A stretch of DNA of 64,000 nucleotides from Penium margaritaceum (GCA_023375785.1 SZWC01000081.1:490220-554219), one strand, 5' to 3'. Numbered from the stretch's first letter, positions 22,000 to 34,980 are shown. A program made the numbers and translations. The notes: generated by a model not told the origin, from the letters alone.

Positions 22000-24100
22000 T
22001 AGTGCGGTGTTTTCCGTTTCCACGACCATGCCCCTGGCCACGGCCATGGCCTTGTCCGCAACTCTATCCACTGCCACCTCCCGCATGATCGTGTGATGCT
22101 CCGGCTATAGCTTGTGCCAAAACCTCTACCGACGCTGGCCTTGGGGCAGTCTACCTAAATAACCGGGCTGGAGGCAATCGTAGCAGATGCCTTCACAACA
22201 GGACATGTTGTAACGCTCATGATCCACCTGTGTCTTGTCATTATCACGATCACAATTGTGGTTTCACACCTTTTTCCACCATTCTTCTTGACTGTGGGAT
22301 TGGTAGGCTACTTGCCTTTAGCCCCAACCCATTGCCTGGCTCTCCCTCCAGCCCCTACAGTGCCCATGTGCATGTCGTGGCCTTGCTGTGCATGTGCGTT
22401 TGGTCTTGCATCTGAGTAGTGCTTGAAGTTTTCTAAATACAATCCACTCGTATAGTCACACAACACCCTCCAACTTGTCCAAGCCTGGCCAATTGCCGTC
22501 ATGGTGATATTGCTACCAAGACTATGATGTTGGTACTCAAGCAGCAAGCACTTGAGGTACTTGAAGGTCTAGGTCCCATCGCCTTCGATGAAGCTTTCGG
22601 CTTCCACCACGAGTGAGGTAAACACGCTCAAGTAGGCCTCGAACAAGCTACCCAACTGTTTGAAGTCCTTGATCTTTTGAAAGGCACAATGTGCCTCCTT
22701 GCGCTCGGTCCACTTCTTGCGCTTGATATTATAGAAAGCCTCCCATAGCATGGACTTCCACTCTAGGTGTGGCTGCTTTGCATCCCACTCCTTGACCACA
22801 TACTTGAATATTTTTCCGTTAAATCACATCATGGCAAGGTCGCCCCACTGACCAAGTGGAGCCTTGTGGATACGCAAGACATGCTCCATGTGATTTAACC
22901 AGTCGGTCTACTTTATGCCATTATACAAGGTCTTGAAATAGTAGAGGAAGGATGTGCTCATTACCAATCTTGATGTCCTTCAGGGAGGCAAACCTTCACT
23001 CCCACCAATGGTGACATCAATACCTGCGGTACACCGTGACCTCTTCTGCATCTGCATGTGGGTCATGCTTTGTAATACCGTTTTGATATAGTCCCACTGG
23101 TGGATAACCTTAAGAGTGGCCAGACACTGCAGCTAGCGATCATGGTCCATTTCCTCGATACTTTGCCCAACATGGGTCTGTAGGTTGGCGATCGTGAATC
23201 TCAACTCTCATGTAGTCAAAGTTTCAGTGATAACCTCAAGCGCCTTGCGCTGTCCATTTTCGTATACCCATTGAAGGAGGGTACAGTTCATGTACAAACC
23301 TTTGAGGAGTCCTACCTTTCACAGGAAGCTGTCATTTGCGATGACGCTCGAGCGTCAGTGCTGATCTTGAGTCCACCGCCTTGGAGGCTAATCTACCAAG
23401 TTTTTGCCGACTGCAGCAAATTGCCTTTGCTGCAGTATATTCCAGTTTGTGCTCACGATAGCTTCCCACGTGACTAGTTTTGATGAATTCATTGCTATTG
23501 GAAGCCTCGTTACTGTCGGTAACTTCTTGCAATGGGGTGGGTGTCTTGCCCCTCTCTGACGATCAATATGAGTTTGTCAAACAACAATGGCGATGATCAC
23601 AATCCTCATTGCCTCCACTATCACAGACGTTGTGCTCTTTGTCAGGGTCTACGTTCGGGTGGTCCTCCTCAACCACGTCCTCCGTCTCATGAGAGTCACC
23701 CACGTGTATCTCGCCGTGCACACCGAGCACTTTTCTAGCTTCTGCACTCTTGTTAATGTCACCAAGTTAGTGTGGGTTGCCTTTGGCAGAACGGTTGCCA
23801 TTTCTTTGGCAACCATGCTCGTGACAACGGCTCAAAAAAATTGGATTCCTTCGAGGATGTGTGGTGAGGCCATCGCCACCTTGTCCTTGTTGGTCTCGGA
23901 CCGTCCAACATTTGCCATTCCATCGTGCATGTAACTAGCATGTAAACACCCTCTTGTGAAGGTCACCACACAACCTCGGAGAGCTTCCACCTCTCGTGGT
24001 GTTTTTTTTCTCTCTCACGATCAATGAGGCCACAAGGAAAGTATTATATCTTTCTACACCACTGCGGACGGCAGAACCACACAGTAAAATTCTAGCTTTT
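22000..24100 (-). pseudogene. Gypsy-A copy 2 gag
   Basis: The capsid-like stretch EWDAKQPHLEWKSMLWEAFY with AFQKIKDFKQLGSLFEAYLS (22569-22799) corresponds to the copy 3 gag at 28330-28950 (LKDFKQxGSLLEYYLNEF context). A zinc-knuckle-like CYDC segment lies near 22170-22200. The N-terminal gag parallels 27212-27817. Fossil. Confidence 0.65.
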
Positions 24101-24871
24101 CTAGGCTGACACGGTTGGAACAATCATGTGGTAGAAAAAAACTAATTTCCACGCCGTCATGATCGGCACAAACGCGTGGAGTTTGAGCTTACTTCCTAAC
24201 TTTTGACTTGTGGCACTAGGTAGCCTATTAAGCCTAGGAAAACAGAGACAACGACAAGGAGTAAAGGAAATACTAGAAGATCCAGCACCACTTGAAGAGC
24301 GAGGGAAAGGGGAGGGTGATAAATCTAGTCTAGTGTTCACAAGCTTCCACAGTTATCCCAAATCCCTCTTGTCTTCTCTTGTGTTCTCTGGCCTTCTTTG
24401 GCCTACTCAAGAGATGCCTTGATGTCTTGAGATGCCTTGCCTTTGTACCCGTGGTAATGGGAGGCCTCCAAAATATCTCCAATGTTTGATTTCCTTCTTC
24501 TTCATGTACTCTCAGGCCGTGAGAGTCCCTGGTCTTGGAGGAGAGCCCATCTCCAGTTTTTGGTTGAAGGAGGGAGGAGAGAATCTTGCAAGGAGAAGGA
24601 TAAATGGTGATTTTGAGGTGGAGACTCTCCATCCCATCCATAAAAATCTACGTAGCACCCTGGTGGTAGACAAGTAGAAAATGACTCATCAAAAGCTTCC
24701 CAACATAATTTGTGACACTTAGAACCGTTACGATTTAAGACCGTACCCACCTTTTGCATTTTTTTCTACTGCTACAGCTGCTTCTGGTGTTTCATCTATA
24801 GCGTAGCCACTGGAACCATCACACACTTAGTCGTGAGGGTTGTCCTATTCTGAAAACGACTAAAATGACTT

Positions 24872-25505
24872 GAGTGTCCAATTCATACAGAGACGTTTTC
24901 GTCAGAGTTCATAGAATGGTGTCCATAGATCGTTAGCTGGATTTTCCCCTCTTAGGACAATTCTCATCAACCCATGCAGATTGACTTTAATATTTGAAGT
25001 ATTCAGAGGCTCGACTTGATTTTGACCTTGCCTCCCTCGTTCCGAGTCCCAAACGAGGGAGATGTACCCTGAAGTTGTGAGTTTTCTGTCTTCAAAACGC
25101 AAATTCTGTCATAATCAAAATCATGTTTTATCTTTAAAGTGAAATTTTTGTGTGCAAGACACACTAAACGACTTCGCATCAGCCTTCTTCTCTTTCTCGC
25201 ATCTCTCCCTCACTCGTCCTCTCCTCTCGTCGGGCTTACATTATGAGGCAAGGAGAGGAGGACGAGGATGAGTGCTCAAGGCTATCCGCCTCGCCCCTTG
25301 AGGCCTCGCAGCCTCTTTGCCGCAAATCAAGCGACAAACTTCATCAACAGCCAGCAGGTGGCCGGCCGGTCACCTGACTGGCCAGCGAAGGGCTGGCTGG
25401 TAGCCAGCCTTTCACGCCGACTAGGCATGCCATGCGGCATCAACGTTGTTGTCGAGAGAGGGGCAGTTCAGCCCTCCCTCCTCACGGAAGCGAAGGGTGG
25501 TTGGA
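24872..25505 (-). repeat. Gypsy-A copy 2 5' LTR
   Basis: On the minus strand it shares the LTR blocks ggcctcaaggggcgagg, tcacaacttcagggta and tcgtttgggactcggaac with the other Gypsy-A LTRs. The leader after it (24780-24860) aligns with the post-PBS leader of copy 3 (26360-26410). The outer boundary is blurred by an inverted repeat at 25419-25533. Confidence 0.65.
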
Positions 25506-25533
25506 CACCATCCTTTGCCATGGCATGCCTAGT
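25419..25533. repeat. Inverted repeat at the LTR edge
   Basis: gactaggcatgccatg (about 25419-25434) and its exact reverse complement (about 25518-25533) flank ~83 bp. The enclosed piece contains LTR-start sequence, and the part beyond it repeats LTR sequence in the opposite sense. This suggests a palindromic rearrangement at the element's outer end. Confidence 0.7.
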
Positions 25534-25677
25534 CAATGTGGTGACTTCAAATTTTCACTCTTTGAGCATGGAGGGTTCAAGACTTTCCATGTGTTGAAAT
25601 GGGAACTTGCTGGACCCCATTATCGCAGGGTCTAGGAGGAGCCTGCACAAAAAAACCCAAAAACCTGCAATGTCATT

Positions 25678-26350
25678 TGTTTTAGCGGGAGGGCTGGTTT
25701 GGCCCAATAGTGAGGGGGTGAATCCGAACCACCTCTCGCTATTGCGAGGGCTGACTGGTGCCAGCCACTCATTGGCTGCCGGCCAGCTGGCAACAGGCCG
25801 GCTGGATGGACGGTGGCCCGTCAGGTGACCGAACAGCCATCCGTGGGACAGCAATCAGCCGTCGATCGACCTGGTGCCTTGATCGGTGGCTGAGAGACCA
25901 TGAAGACCTGTGACCTGTGACCTCCTGCTCTTGCCCTCACTTGCCCTCCTCACCAGCAAGAGAGAGCAAGAGTGAGGGATAAAGCAATCTGGCAACTAAA
26001 CTTGGTTTCAAATTTCCAGACGTGTCTCACACGCGATGATTTTGTACCATCGTATCAACATCACGACTCCAGTTTGTTGAGTATAAACTTTGATTGTCAA
26101 ACAAAAAACGATCGTACAAACTCACAAGTTCTGGGTAAGACTATCCTTGTTTGGGACTTAGAACAAGAGGGCCAGGTGAAAACAGAAATTGACCTCCAAA
26201 GACTCCAAACTTTTCGAGTCTCCCTGCACGGGTAATTGATGAAAATCATCCCTTGAGTGACACGGAGAGGGCAACTCCTCCAATGAGATCAGGGGGCCAT
26301 TCTGCCAACTCCGAGGATGACATCCGTGTGGGACACGATTGATAGTTGCT
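25678..26350 (+). repeat. Gypsy-A copy 3 5' LTR
   Basis: Begins TGTTTTAGCGGGAGGGC and contains the GGCCGG-rich block and the gactccaaacttttcgagtc region shared with 4620-5300. It ends a few bases before a primer site. Confidence 0.75.
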
Positions 26351-26354
26351 ATAG

Positions 26355-26365
26355 TGGTATCAGAG
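26355..26365 (+). other. Gypsy-A primer-binding site
   Basis: tggtatcagag, complementary to the 3' end of initiator tRNA-Met, just downstream of the LTR. Confidence 0.85.
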
Positions 26366-27211
26366 AAGGACGGCCCTCGGGACTAAGTCTGCTACGGTTC
26401 CGACAGCTATGAACATATAAAATACTGCGAGCAACTACATAAAAAAAAGAAGTGCAATAAGAGGGTATGGCCTTGAAGTGTAACCATTTCAAGCGCTGTA
26501 CAGTGTGTGTTGGAAAGCTCTTGAGGATCTTCTTTTTGCAAACTCCCCCGAGCTTATCCCTTTCCCGAGGGAGCTACATGGATTTTTTTGTGGATGGCGT
26601 GGAGAGTGACCACTCCCAACCACCATTGTTTTCCCTCTTTTCAAGATGCCATCCTCCCTCCTTCAACCAAAAATTAGGACAGGGATTTTTCCCAAGACCA
26701 GAGACTATCACGGCCTAAGAACACATAAAAATGAATGAAGGTTATACCTTGGGAAACTTTGGATGCCTTCCCATTGCCGTGGGCACAAGGGAGATGCCTC
26801 CAAGGCGGCACAATGTACGTCAAGAGGAGTCAAGAGGAGGCCAAGGAAGGCCAGAAGACAAAAGAGAAACGACAAGGATGTGGGAGGGTTGTGGAATGTT
26901 ACAAAATATGTACTAGAGTTGCTCCCCTCACCTCGTCCTTGCTCTTTTAGTGATATTCAATCTTCTTGTACTTCCTTTAGTTTTTTTTTTCTCCTTTTTT
27001 TCTTATGCTTTCCTAGGATCTGTAGGCTGCCTATTGAGATGTATCATGGCTTAGGAATATAGCTTGAACTACCTGTTTGTGCAAACGGTGGTGGCATAGA
27101 TAATAGCTTTTCTTACCACATGATTGTGCCAACCGTGGCGGCCTAGGAGAGCTAGATTTTTATCGTGTTGTCATGCCGTCCGTGAAGAAATAAGAATAGA
27201 AATTTTTTCTT

Positions 27212-29390
27212 GTGGCCTCACCAATTGTGAAGGACAAAATACACACCACGAGAGGCAACACCTCTCCAATCTTGTGGGGTAACCCTTACAAAATTCTTGA
27301 CGTGCTAGTTGCATGCACGATGGAATGGCAAGTGTTGGACCATCTTAAAAACAACAAGGACAACGTAGTGATGGTTTCACCACAACCCCTCGATAAACTC
27401 CAAGTTTTGCAGGCCGCCGCCACAAACACGGTGGCCAAAATAACAAAAACAGTACTGAAAAAGGCAACGCGGGATAAACTCGGCGACACCGAGAAGCACT
27501 CGAAGCCCAAAAAGTGCTCAATGGATGGCTCCCATGTGATTGACGATACGCTCGAGGAGGGCCAACTGAACGTAGATCCCAACAAAGACCATGACATTGA
27601 CAATGACAAAGGCGACAAGGACCGCAATCATTACCATTGTTGTGTGGAGAACTTGAGCCAACTGCTGAAGAAAGACAATGTACTCGCCAAATCGCAAGAA
27701 GATACCGGCAGCAACAAAGCTGTCGATAGCATCAAAGGTGCCAAAAGTAGCCATGACGGAAGCTCTCCTGAACACAAGCCAAACGACGCCATGGCAAAGG
27801 AGCGGTGCCACGCGTGAAAGGCTTGGCAAGACAGCTACCGAGGTGGTAGGCTGACTCAAGATTAACACTGGTGGAGGTGTGCCACCACCTGGAGGAGTGG
27901 GTGTGGACCCCCCTCCTCCAACATGGCTGCAATGGGACATCTCCAGGCCCCTTTGAGCATCTTCGCGAATGAGAGCTTCCTTTGTAACATGGGGTTCCTT
28001 GTGGGCCTGTCTGCAACCCGTGACCTCCTCTAAAGGGTACGGTTCGCATAAGGTGTACAGAGAACTTCAGGCCCTCGAGGATATCGTCGAGGCTCTGAAG
28101 ACATCAGAGCTAAAGTTTTCTAAAGTTTGCAGTTGCCGTGCCCGACGTGGGCCTACCGGCCCATGTCGGGCAAAGCATCATAGACCTCAACCGTGATCAC
28201 TAGTTGTAGCGTCTTGCCACTGATGTTGCAACCTATTGATGTGATGAACTCGACAACGCATTGTAAAGTGTGGCCCAAGCGTGGGTAAACCACCGTTCAT
28301 AGCGTCTTACAGGTTTTGATGCCATGGGTAGTTGTAGAAAGGACTTTCTTACCTCAACAACATCAAGGCCAGTCATGAACACGCCCTTCCTCCACGGTGT
28401 GGAGATCTTTCTAAAGTACGTGAAGCTGACTGACTGGCTAAACTACATGGAGCACGTTCTTTGTATCCACATGACTCCATTCAATTAGTGGGATAACCTT
28501 GCCACAAAGAAACTTGAAGATAAACGTTTCAAGTATGTGGTCAAGGAGTGAGGTGTGGAGCGTCTACACTTGAAATTACAGCCCATGTTGTAGGAGAGCT
28601 TTTGCATTATCATATGCAAGAAGTGCACTTAGCGTGAGGAGGTGCAGCACACCTCACACAAGTTGAAGGACTTCAAGCAGTAGGGAAGCTTGCTCGAGTA
28701 CTACTTGAACGAGTTCACTGCACTCATGGGGGAAGCTTAACAATTCACCAAAGGTGATGGGATTCAATCATTCAAGTGCCCGGAGTGCTTTCTATTAGAT
28801 TACTTACGTGATGGTCTTGCCAGCAAAAATCTGAAGGACAAGACCACCAGGAGAGCAACTGGCTATACTTGGACAAGCTGGAGGACGTTGTGAGACTACA
28901 TAAGTGAAGTGTATTTGGCGAACCTAAAGCATGACTCAGATGCATGGCTGAACACGTATGCGTAGCAAGGTTGTGACATCTGCATGGATACTATAGGAGC
29001 TGGAGGAAAAGCCGGGGAGTGGGGTAGGGTCGAGGGCAAGCCCTCCGCAAATCTCCCAGTCAAGAAGACTGGCCCCAGCCACAAGGGTAGCCATGACAAC
29101 AATGAGCTGGAAGCAACGCGTAAGCATTGCAACACTGCCATTCACGAGGGAGTCTACCATGGTAGACTCCCTAGGCCACTGTAGCCCGGCCACTTTAGGG
29201 CTCAGTGCCCTGAGGCCATTGGTGGTAGAAATGAGGACGTGCTTCTAGCTGCGGATGGAGCACCTTCAGGGGATGTTGCACAAGGAGGCAGGATACAAGG
29301 CCATTGACTCAGCCATGGTCGTGGCAATGGGCCTGATCGTGGAAAAAGACAAGACTTTGGTACGGGTTTTCCCTATTCCTGAGTGAAGTT
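27212..29390 (+). pseudogene. Gypsy-A copy 3 gag
   Basis: A 201-codon stretch (27212-27817) reads MASPIVKDKIHTTRGNTSP, then a Lys/Asp-rich charged region. A capsid-like region at about 28330-28950 aligns with copy 2 (22569-22799), and a nucleic-acid-binding region follows near 29100-29220. Fossil; the open N-terminal stretch is its best-kept part. Confidence 0.65.
29147..29172. repeat. Perfect 26-bp palindrome
   Basis: agggagtctacca followed at once by its exact reverse complement, with no spacer. It falls where copy 2 carries its zinc-knuckle-like code. Confidence 0.95.
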
Positions 29391-29579
29391 AGTGGGGACC
29401 ACTAAGGGAGGAAATGGGTCATGAGTGTGGTTCATCCTTTCAAACGATGATGTAAATCTATCTGAAAGTTTTACCAGTCAACTTCACAACCATTTTCTTA
29501 TCTCTTATTGAACCGTACTCGCACTTGCTGATTTCCATAGCTCACAAACTTTGTGTCTCCAGAGGAGATGCATGATCTA

Positions 29580-30998
29580 GCTTGCTTAGTGGTGGCAACA
29601 CCAACCACTTTGTGGGAGTCATGCAATGCATTTATTGAATAAAATTTCCTCAAAGATATGAGCTCAATAACATTCACAGTACCTTTGGTGGAAAATTTTA
29701 ACCAAGCCAAATTCAAATACATGAAGGTATTAGCTAGATTCACATGTGGCCACAAGACGTGGACCTAAATGGGTGAATCATGGAAGTTTATTCTTCCGCC
29801 AGACTGATTTTGTGTTCACAACAAACTAAGCTCACGGTCATCAAACCCTTTTCACTTGTAAGAGTGGAGGCAACATGACAATGAAGTTGAAGGGACACCT
29901 GGCTGGTGCTCCTATGAATGTGCTTGTAGCCAATGCAGAGGATGGCTAATTTCTTTGGCCTTGGCTTTAAGTGGCATGTGGGTCTGGAGAACGAGCCATT
30001 GGATGACACACATAACATCGGTAACCGCATGGTACCTGTGATCACTACCTGCAAAGCAAAAAATTGCATTCAAGGATACACACGGAGCGTCACTATGAAG
30101 GCACTCAATCGTCTCGAACCGTTCAAAATGGTTCTAGGCGATCTGTGGCTCCATAAAACTTAGTTTTTGATGTTCTTTGAATCAAAATGTCTAATCCCTT
30201 GGAACTGACAGCGTCACTTTAGTCTTATTCCGAGCACGTCATTGTCACTGCCTTGGATAAAACTCCATACCAGCTTGTCTGTGATGCGGGTCAAGAGACG
30301 TATTCGACGCGGTTGTTAATACGTCTTGGCGTAGGTACAGAAAGTGGAGGGCAAAGTGAAGGAGTAAATGCTGCAAGAGATTAAATATCTGTTGGCGGTG
30401 TTCTCGGACACATGATAAGATCCACCAGCTGCGCTTCCACCAGATTGGCACTTGGGCCACATGATTTTTCTGCAACCGGATGTGGCTCCTCCATTCAAAC
30501 CCATGGATCTCCTAAGTCTGACAGAAAAGACAGGATTTAAAATGCCAAATCAAAGACTACCTCGCAAAAGGGTGGATCATGCTGAGTAGTTTGTCGAACT
30601 ATTCATCAATCCTTTTTGTGAAAAAATGAATGGTGGTTTGTGCAAGTGTGTGGAATACTGGGTGCTGAACAAGCTGATGGTAAAGAAATCATTTTCCCTT
30701 ACTGTGGATTGATGAGTTGATTGACCAACACCAAGGGGAAGAGGTATTTTTTCCTGGGATTTGTATCAAGAGTGCCATCAAATCTGCATCTCGGATGATG
30801 ATGTACCAAGAATAACATTTCCAACACACATAGGACAATATCTAGTTCAGCTTTAATGCTTCAGGCTAACAAATGCCCTGGAAACCTTCCAAGGAGAAAT
30901 AACCATAATGTTTCTAAAGTAACTCTGTCAGTTTATCTTGATTTACTTGGAAAAAATACTAGCGTTTGCCAAGTGAATGAAAGATCACATATAAAATC
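29580..30998 (+). pseudogene. Gypsy-A copy 3 protease and RT start
   Basis: The sequence parallels copy 1: the gttagc...gatgagctc segment at about 29580-29755, protease at 29870-30165 (VLGDLWLHKT context), and the RT N-terminus from about 30330. Cut off by Gypsy-B. Fossil. Confidence 0.7.
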
Positions 30999-31915
30999 TG
31001 TTATGGGAGCCGCCGGTCGAGGCGGTGATTACATCATCATGCTGATGTCAGATGCATGTTTTGTTGCTCCCATTATATTCTACGTGAAAAACCATGTGAA
31101 ATTGATCAAACAACAAGGTCATTCGGTGCAAGGATGAGAACCATACGGCCGTATAAAGGTGGGAGGCGCACATCCAGAGAACAGGCGACGTACCGGTTCG
31201 ACCCCGAGCATGGCGGAGCGACTTTCTCGTCCACGGCATCCGAAGCACCCCTGGATGGACACTTAACCAATGAGGCAAGGTTCATTGGGGTCCATGGGCA
31301 CTTTGGGATGGTGGCTGGAGCTGCTTTGGCAAGCAAGGGCGCTTCGGGCGGCCGTGACCCTTGCTGGAGGTGCTGCCAGCGGCAGTCACGTGTGGAGCAG
31401 TCAAACGGCCATAACTTAGCTGTTTCTCTATGGAATGAGGCGTTCTTTGGTATGTTGGAAATCTCGCAACGTGTAGTACATGGTGCATTTGTTATTTTGC
31501 ATAATTTCACCTCAGCAGAGGGCTACGGAGCACCGAGGGGCTCTTGACTGGCTCATAGGAGCTGGTACAAAAGGAGCCTAGGGGTTGCCAATCTTACTCA
31601 GAGACTCTGTACATTGTCTTTTACTGATGTATCAAGTCTGAAGGATTCATTCCTTGCCCAACTCTCCTTGTTCTCAAAGCACTGCCTCGCACACGTCCAT
31701 TCGATCCTACAAGTCTTCCGGAACGCACCTTGGTGCAAACGCCGTCGGAAGAGTCGCACGGCGGGAACCTTGGTCACTAGCAGCGGTCTTGCTACTAGGA
31801 AGGGGTCATGCGACATCTCAAGGGTTGGTCCACACACCAAGGGGTCGAGGGTGGTGGAAGGTTTATCCCAAGGGCTCAGCGCATGATCGTCACGCCGGAT
31901 GCCCCTCGGTTCACA
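30999..31915 (+). repeat. Gypsy-B 5' LTR
   Basis: TGTTATGGGAGCCGCC...GGTTCACA, 917 bp, followed by a primer site. Collinear with 42346-43020. Confidence 0.85.
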
Positions 31916-31917
31916 TT

Positions 31918-31929
31918 TGGTATCAGATC
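31918..31929 (+). other. Gypsy-B primer-binding site
   Basis: tggtatcagatc, 2 nt after the LTR end; matches the initiator tRNA-Met type tggtatcagagc closely. Confidence 0.8.
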
Positions 31930-32023
31930 ACGTGGACGTTCGCTTGACTTTGCGCGGACCGAATGGAGGCAACAGATCTGCCACAGCTGTGTTTGGCCCA
32001 AATTGTTTGTCACAACCGTAAGC

Positions 32024-33000
32024 ATGGCAGCCACTGCTTACAACCAGGCCTATCTCATGGAGAAGATTCCGCGAGCTCTTGATGACTTGCACCAAGAAAA
32101 CCAGCAGCTACGTGCAGAGGTTGAAGCAAGGTACATTGGCCAAGGGAGCAGTATGTTGGGGGGTTTCGCATTGGCATCCGTACTTGCCTTTTGGCGGCCC
32201 AAGCCGAAGGAGCCGGATTTCTACACTGGCAAGGGTAATGTGTGTGAGTGGCTTTTCACGGTGAACCAGTACTTCACGGCGTTGGATGTTCTAGTGGAAG
32301 GAGATGCCACAAGACTGGAGTATGCACCTACACTACTCTAGGGAATGGCGATGCAGTGGTGGTCGGTATTGTGCCGACGGAACGCTGCAGGGTTGCTGGA
32401 CGGGGTGGTGGCCGGGGCACGACTCCAGCCATTGCTGAGTCTACCGCTGGGGCGGGATGTGTAGCTCGGTACGTGGGCGTTGACAGATAAGCCAGAGACG
32501 TGGGAGTAGTTTGAGACGATGCTCCGGGCGCATTCTGATCTCCTCAATGACAGCCGGGTCGCACGAGACAAGATCAAGCACGTCAAGCAAGGCGGATTGG
32601 TCAAGGAATACACTACACGCTTCATGGCTTTGGCGGTGCTGATCAACAACCTCTTGGACATGGAGGCGTAAGACCGCTGCCATGACGGTTTGAAGCTGCA
32701 TGTCCAACGTGAACTCCCAGTGCTCAGGTTGCGGACCTTTAAGGAGTTGGTCACGGCGGCGGAGCACATCGACGCTGTAAGCTACAATGCACGCCGGACC
32801 AGCTGTGCAACACAACCACGGGTGGAGTAGCCGGGTCAGGCTGTGTCTATGGAGGTGGATGCAATCCAAGTCGGGCAGCAGGGCGCGGGTGGGCAGCATG
32901 GACCAAGAGGCAAGTGCTGGGCTTGTGGCGAGGAGGGACATTGCAAGCGGGACTGCCCCAGGCGCAATGCACAACAGGGAAACGGGCAGCAACAGTGAGG
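32024..33000 (+). pseudogene. Gypsy-B gag
   Basis: Starts near 32024 (MAATAYNQAYLMEKIP). Early residues form a heptad-like region (IPRALDDLHQENQQLRAEVE). A capsid core with PDFYTGKGNVCEWLFTVNQY follows. The gag ends in a textbook CX2CX4HX4C knuckle CWACGEEGHCKRDC at about 32915-32957. Fossil. Confidence 0.8.
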
Positions 33001-33086
33001 AGGGGACGACCTACTGCTGTAAGTCTTTCATCTGCAAAGGACAGCACCAGCCCTGAAGGCGTTTGCCGATTTAGGAGCTGCCTCAA

Positions 33087-33575
33087 GTGCTGTTGTCGAA
33101 TGAAGGTGAGACTCGGCAGTTTCCAGGGATCATCCTAGAGCTGGTTCTTGAGATTCCGGAGGGGAGTTTCATGGGTCGTAGGAAGCTACGCGGTCTGCTA
33201 GATGGCGGCGTGAGTCATAGGTTCTCTAACAACAAGTTGGGGAAAAGGTTGGAGCTCGTACGACAGCCGGGGACATCGGCCAAGGCGCTGCAGGTGTCCG
33301 GAGTGGTGGAGTGCGGCAGGCCTATCGTCAAGCACAAGGTCCACATGGGTGAGTTGGTGTGTGATATGGAGTTCCACATTTTCCCTATGGATGATTATGA
33401 TTGCTTGTTTGGATGGGATTGGTTGTACTTATGGAATTGGGAGGTGGATTGGAGGTGCAACCATGTGGTCGTGAAGGCGGACGGGAAAGATCTCACTTTG
33501 CCATTGTGGCGCAGTGAGGGGAAGGAGTCAAATGTGGCAGAAGCGAGGAAGCAGCTACAGATCATCAACTTGTAG
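33087..33575 (+). pseudogene. Gypsy-B protease
   Basis: Retropepsin-like region: strand pattern RKLRGLLDGGVSHRFSN, later HIFPMDDYDCLFGWDWL, which corresponds to the (M/L)xxxDvILGmDWL C-terminal motif. It sits between gag and RT as expected. Fossil. Confidence 0.7.
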
Positions 33576-33578
33576 CAG

Positions 33579-34500
33579 TTGAAGCGGTGCAAGCGCAAGG
33601 GTGGCCAGGTTAACTTGGCATGGGTGCGTCCACAACAAGAAGCAGAGCAACAGATTGCAGTGGTTGAAGCAGCAAAGGAAATGCCATGGAGGTGCGACAT
33701 CGACCACAAGATCAAGATGGTGCCAGGGTCGTCACCAACGGTGCAGTCGTACAACCGCATGAGCGACGCGGAGCTAACGGAGCTCAAGAAGCAGTTGGGG
33801 GAGTCGGTGGACCAGGGCTTCATTCGGCCATTGGTGTGTCCATATGCGGCGCCGGTGCTGTTCATCAAGAAGAAGTCAGGAGAGCTGCGGATGTGCATGG
33901 ACTACCGGACACTCAGCAACATCACGGTGAAGAACCGCTACCCGTTGCCACAGGCCGAGGAGTTGTTCGACCAGCTAGGACACGCATGCGTCTCCAACAA
34001 ACTGGACCTGAGGTTGGGGTATCACCAAATCCGCATTGCGGAGGAGGATGTGGAAAAGACCACGTTCCGGACGCTCTGTGGGAATTTTGAGCATCTCGTG
34101 ATGCCTTGTGGACTAGCGAATGCTCCTGCTACATTCATGGCGCTGATGAACCGAATGTTCCATCACTACTTCAACCAGTTTCTGGTCGTTTTCCTCAACG
34201 AAATCCTTGCCTACTCGCGGATGATGGAGGAGCACCAAGAGCACATGCGAACAGCGATGGAAGTGCTGAGAAAGGAGCGGCTGATGAGAAAGGAGCGGCT
34301 GCGGAGAAAGGAGCGGCTGTTTCCCAAACTCAGCAGGTGTGAATTTTCCAAGCAGGAGGAGGAGTTCCTTGGGCACATTTTCAATGGGAGGGGGATCCGC
34401 ATGGATCTAAAGAAGGTGGAAACAGTGAAGGAGTGGCCAGAGCCGGCGTGCCTGCGAGACATCCAAGGTTTTCTGGGTTTTACGAACTACTACTGAAGGT
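33579..34500 (+). pseudogene. Gypsy-B reverse transcriptase
   Basis: A 305-codon stretch with SPYAAPVLF-like PYAAPVLFIKKKSGELRMC, DYRTLSNITVKNRYPLP, LDLRLGYHQIRI, MPCGLANAPATFMALMNR and the palm region around 34180-34215. An 18-bp unit (agaaaggagcggctg...) is present three times at about 34268-34320. This is the best-kept pol segment of the element. Fossil. Confidence 0.85.
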
Positions 34501-34980
34501 TTATCCGGGGGCATGCGGCAATGGGAGCACCCTTAACAGACTTGCTCAAGAAAGGGTTCCAATGGGTTTGGGGCAAGCCTTTGGTGTAATGAAGGCTGCC
34601 ATGTGTCAAACCCTCGTGTTGGTGCATCCGGACACAAGCAAGTGACAGACGCAAGAGACTATGCAATCGGCGGGGTGCTGATGTAGGACCAAGGGAAAGG
34701 GTTGCAGCCCATTGCGCACAACTCCAAGAAGTTGAAAGGGGCTGAGCTCAACTACCCAATCCACGAGAAGGAGATGCTCACGGTGGTCCAGTCCTTCAAG
34801 CAGTGGAGGTGCTACCTTGAGGCGCGGCGGTGTGAAGTGCACACGGACCACTACGAGCTCAAGTACCTCAAGTCGCAGCCGAACCTGAGTCCTCATCTAG
34901 CATAGTGGATGGAGCTGATGGAGGGCGGTTTTGACTACGGGATCCAGTACAGAGCAGGGAGGATCAATCCAGCGGACCCG
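34500..34980 (+). pseudogene. Gypsy-B RNase H
   Basis: HNSKKLKGAELNYPIHEKEM, then QSFKQWRCYLEARRCEVHTD and HYELKYLKSQPNLSPHLA: classical Gypsy RNase H. Fossil. Confidence 0.82.

Larger units (their letters stand above)
14689..25505 (-). mobile_element. Gypsy-A copy 2, minus strand
   Basis: Chromovirus on the minus strand: 5' LTR at about 24872-25505, gag region 21500-24100, protease 20400-20700, RT 19300-20260, RNase H 18912-19214, integrase 17847-18700 continuing at 15560-15757, chromodomain 15130-15430, then 3' LTR 14689-14904 whose far half lies left of Copia-A (6600-6945). A second element sits in the integrase region (15757-17846). Many interruptions; old fossil. Confidence 0.8.
25678..30998 (+). 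mobile_element. Gypsy-A copy 3, 5' portion
   Basis: LTR, primer site, leader, gag, protease and the first part of RT of the same chromovirus family. The sequence stops exactly where the Gypsy-B 5' LTR begins (30999). The rest of pol and the 3' LTR are not found after Gypsy-B. Many interruptions; old fossil. Confidence 0.8.

Noticed and set aside
26355-26365. tRNA gene at the tRNA-like primer sites
   Set aside because: Only the short tRNA 3'-end complement is present; no cloverleaf can be drawn nearby.
27212-27817. 201-codon charged protein as a possible host gene
   Set aside because: Position after an LTR and primer site, and similarity to the same region of the minus-strand sister copy, make it Gypsy-A gag.
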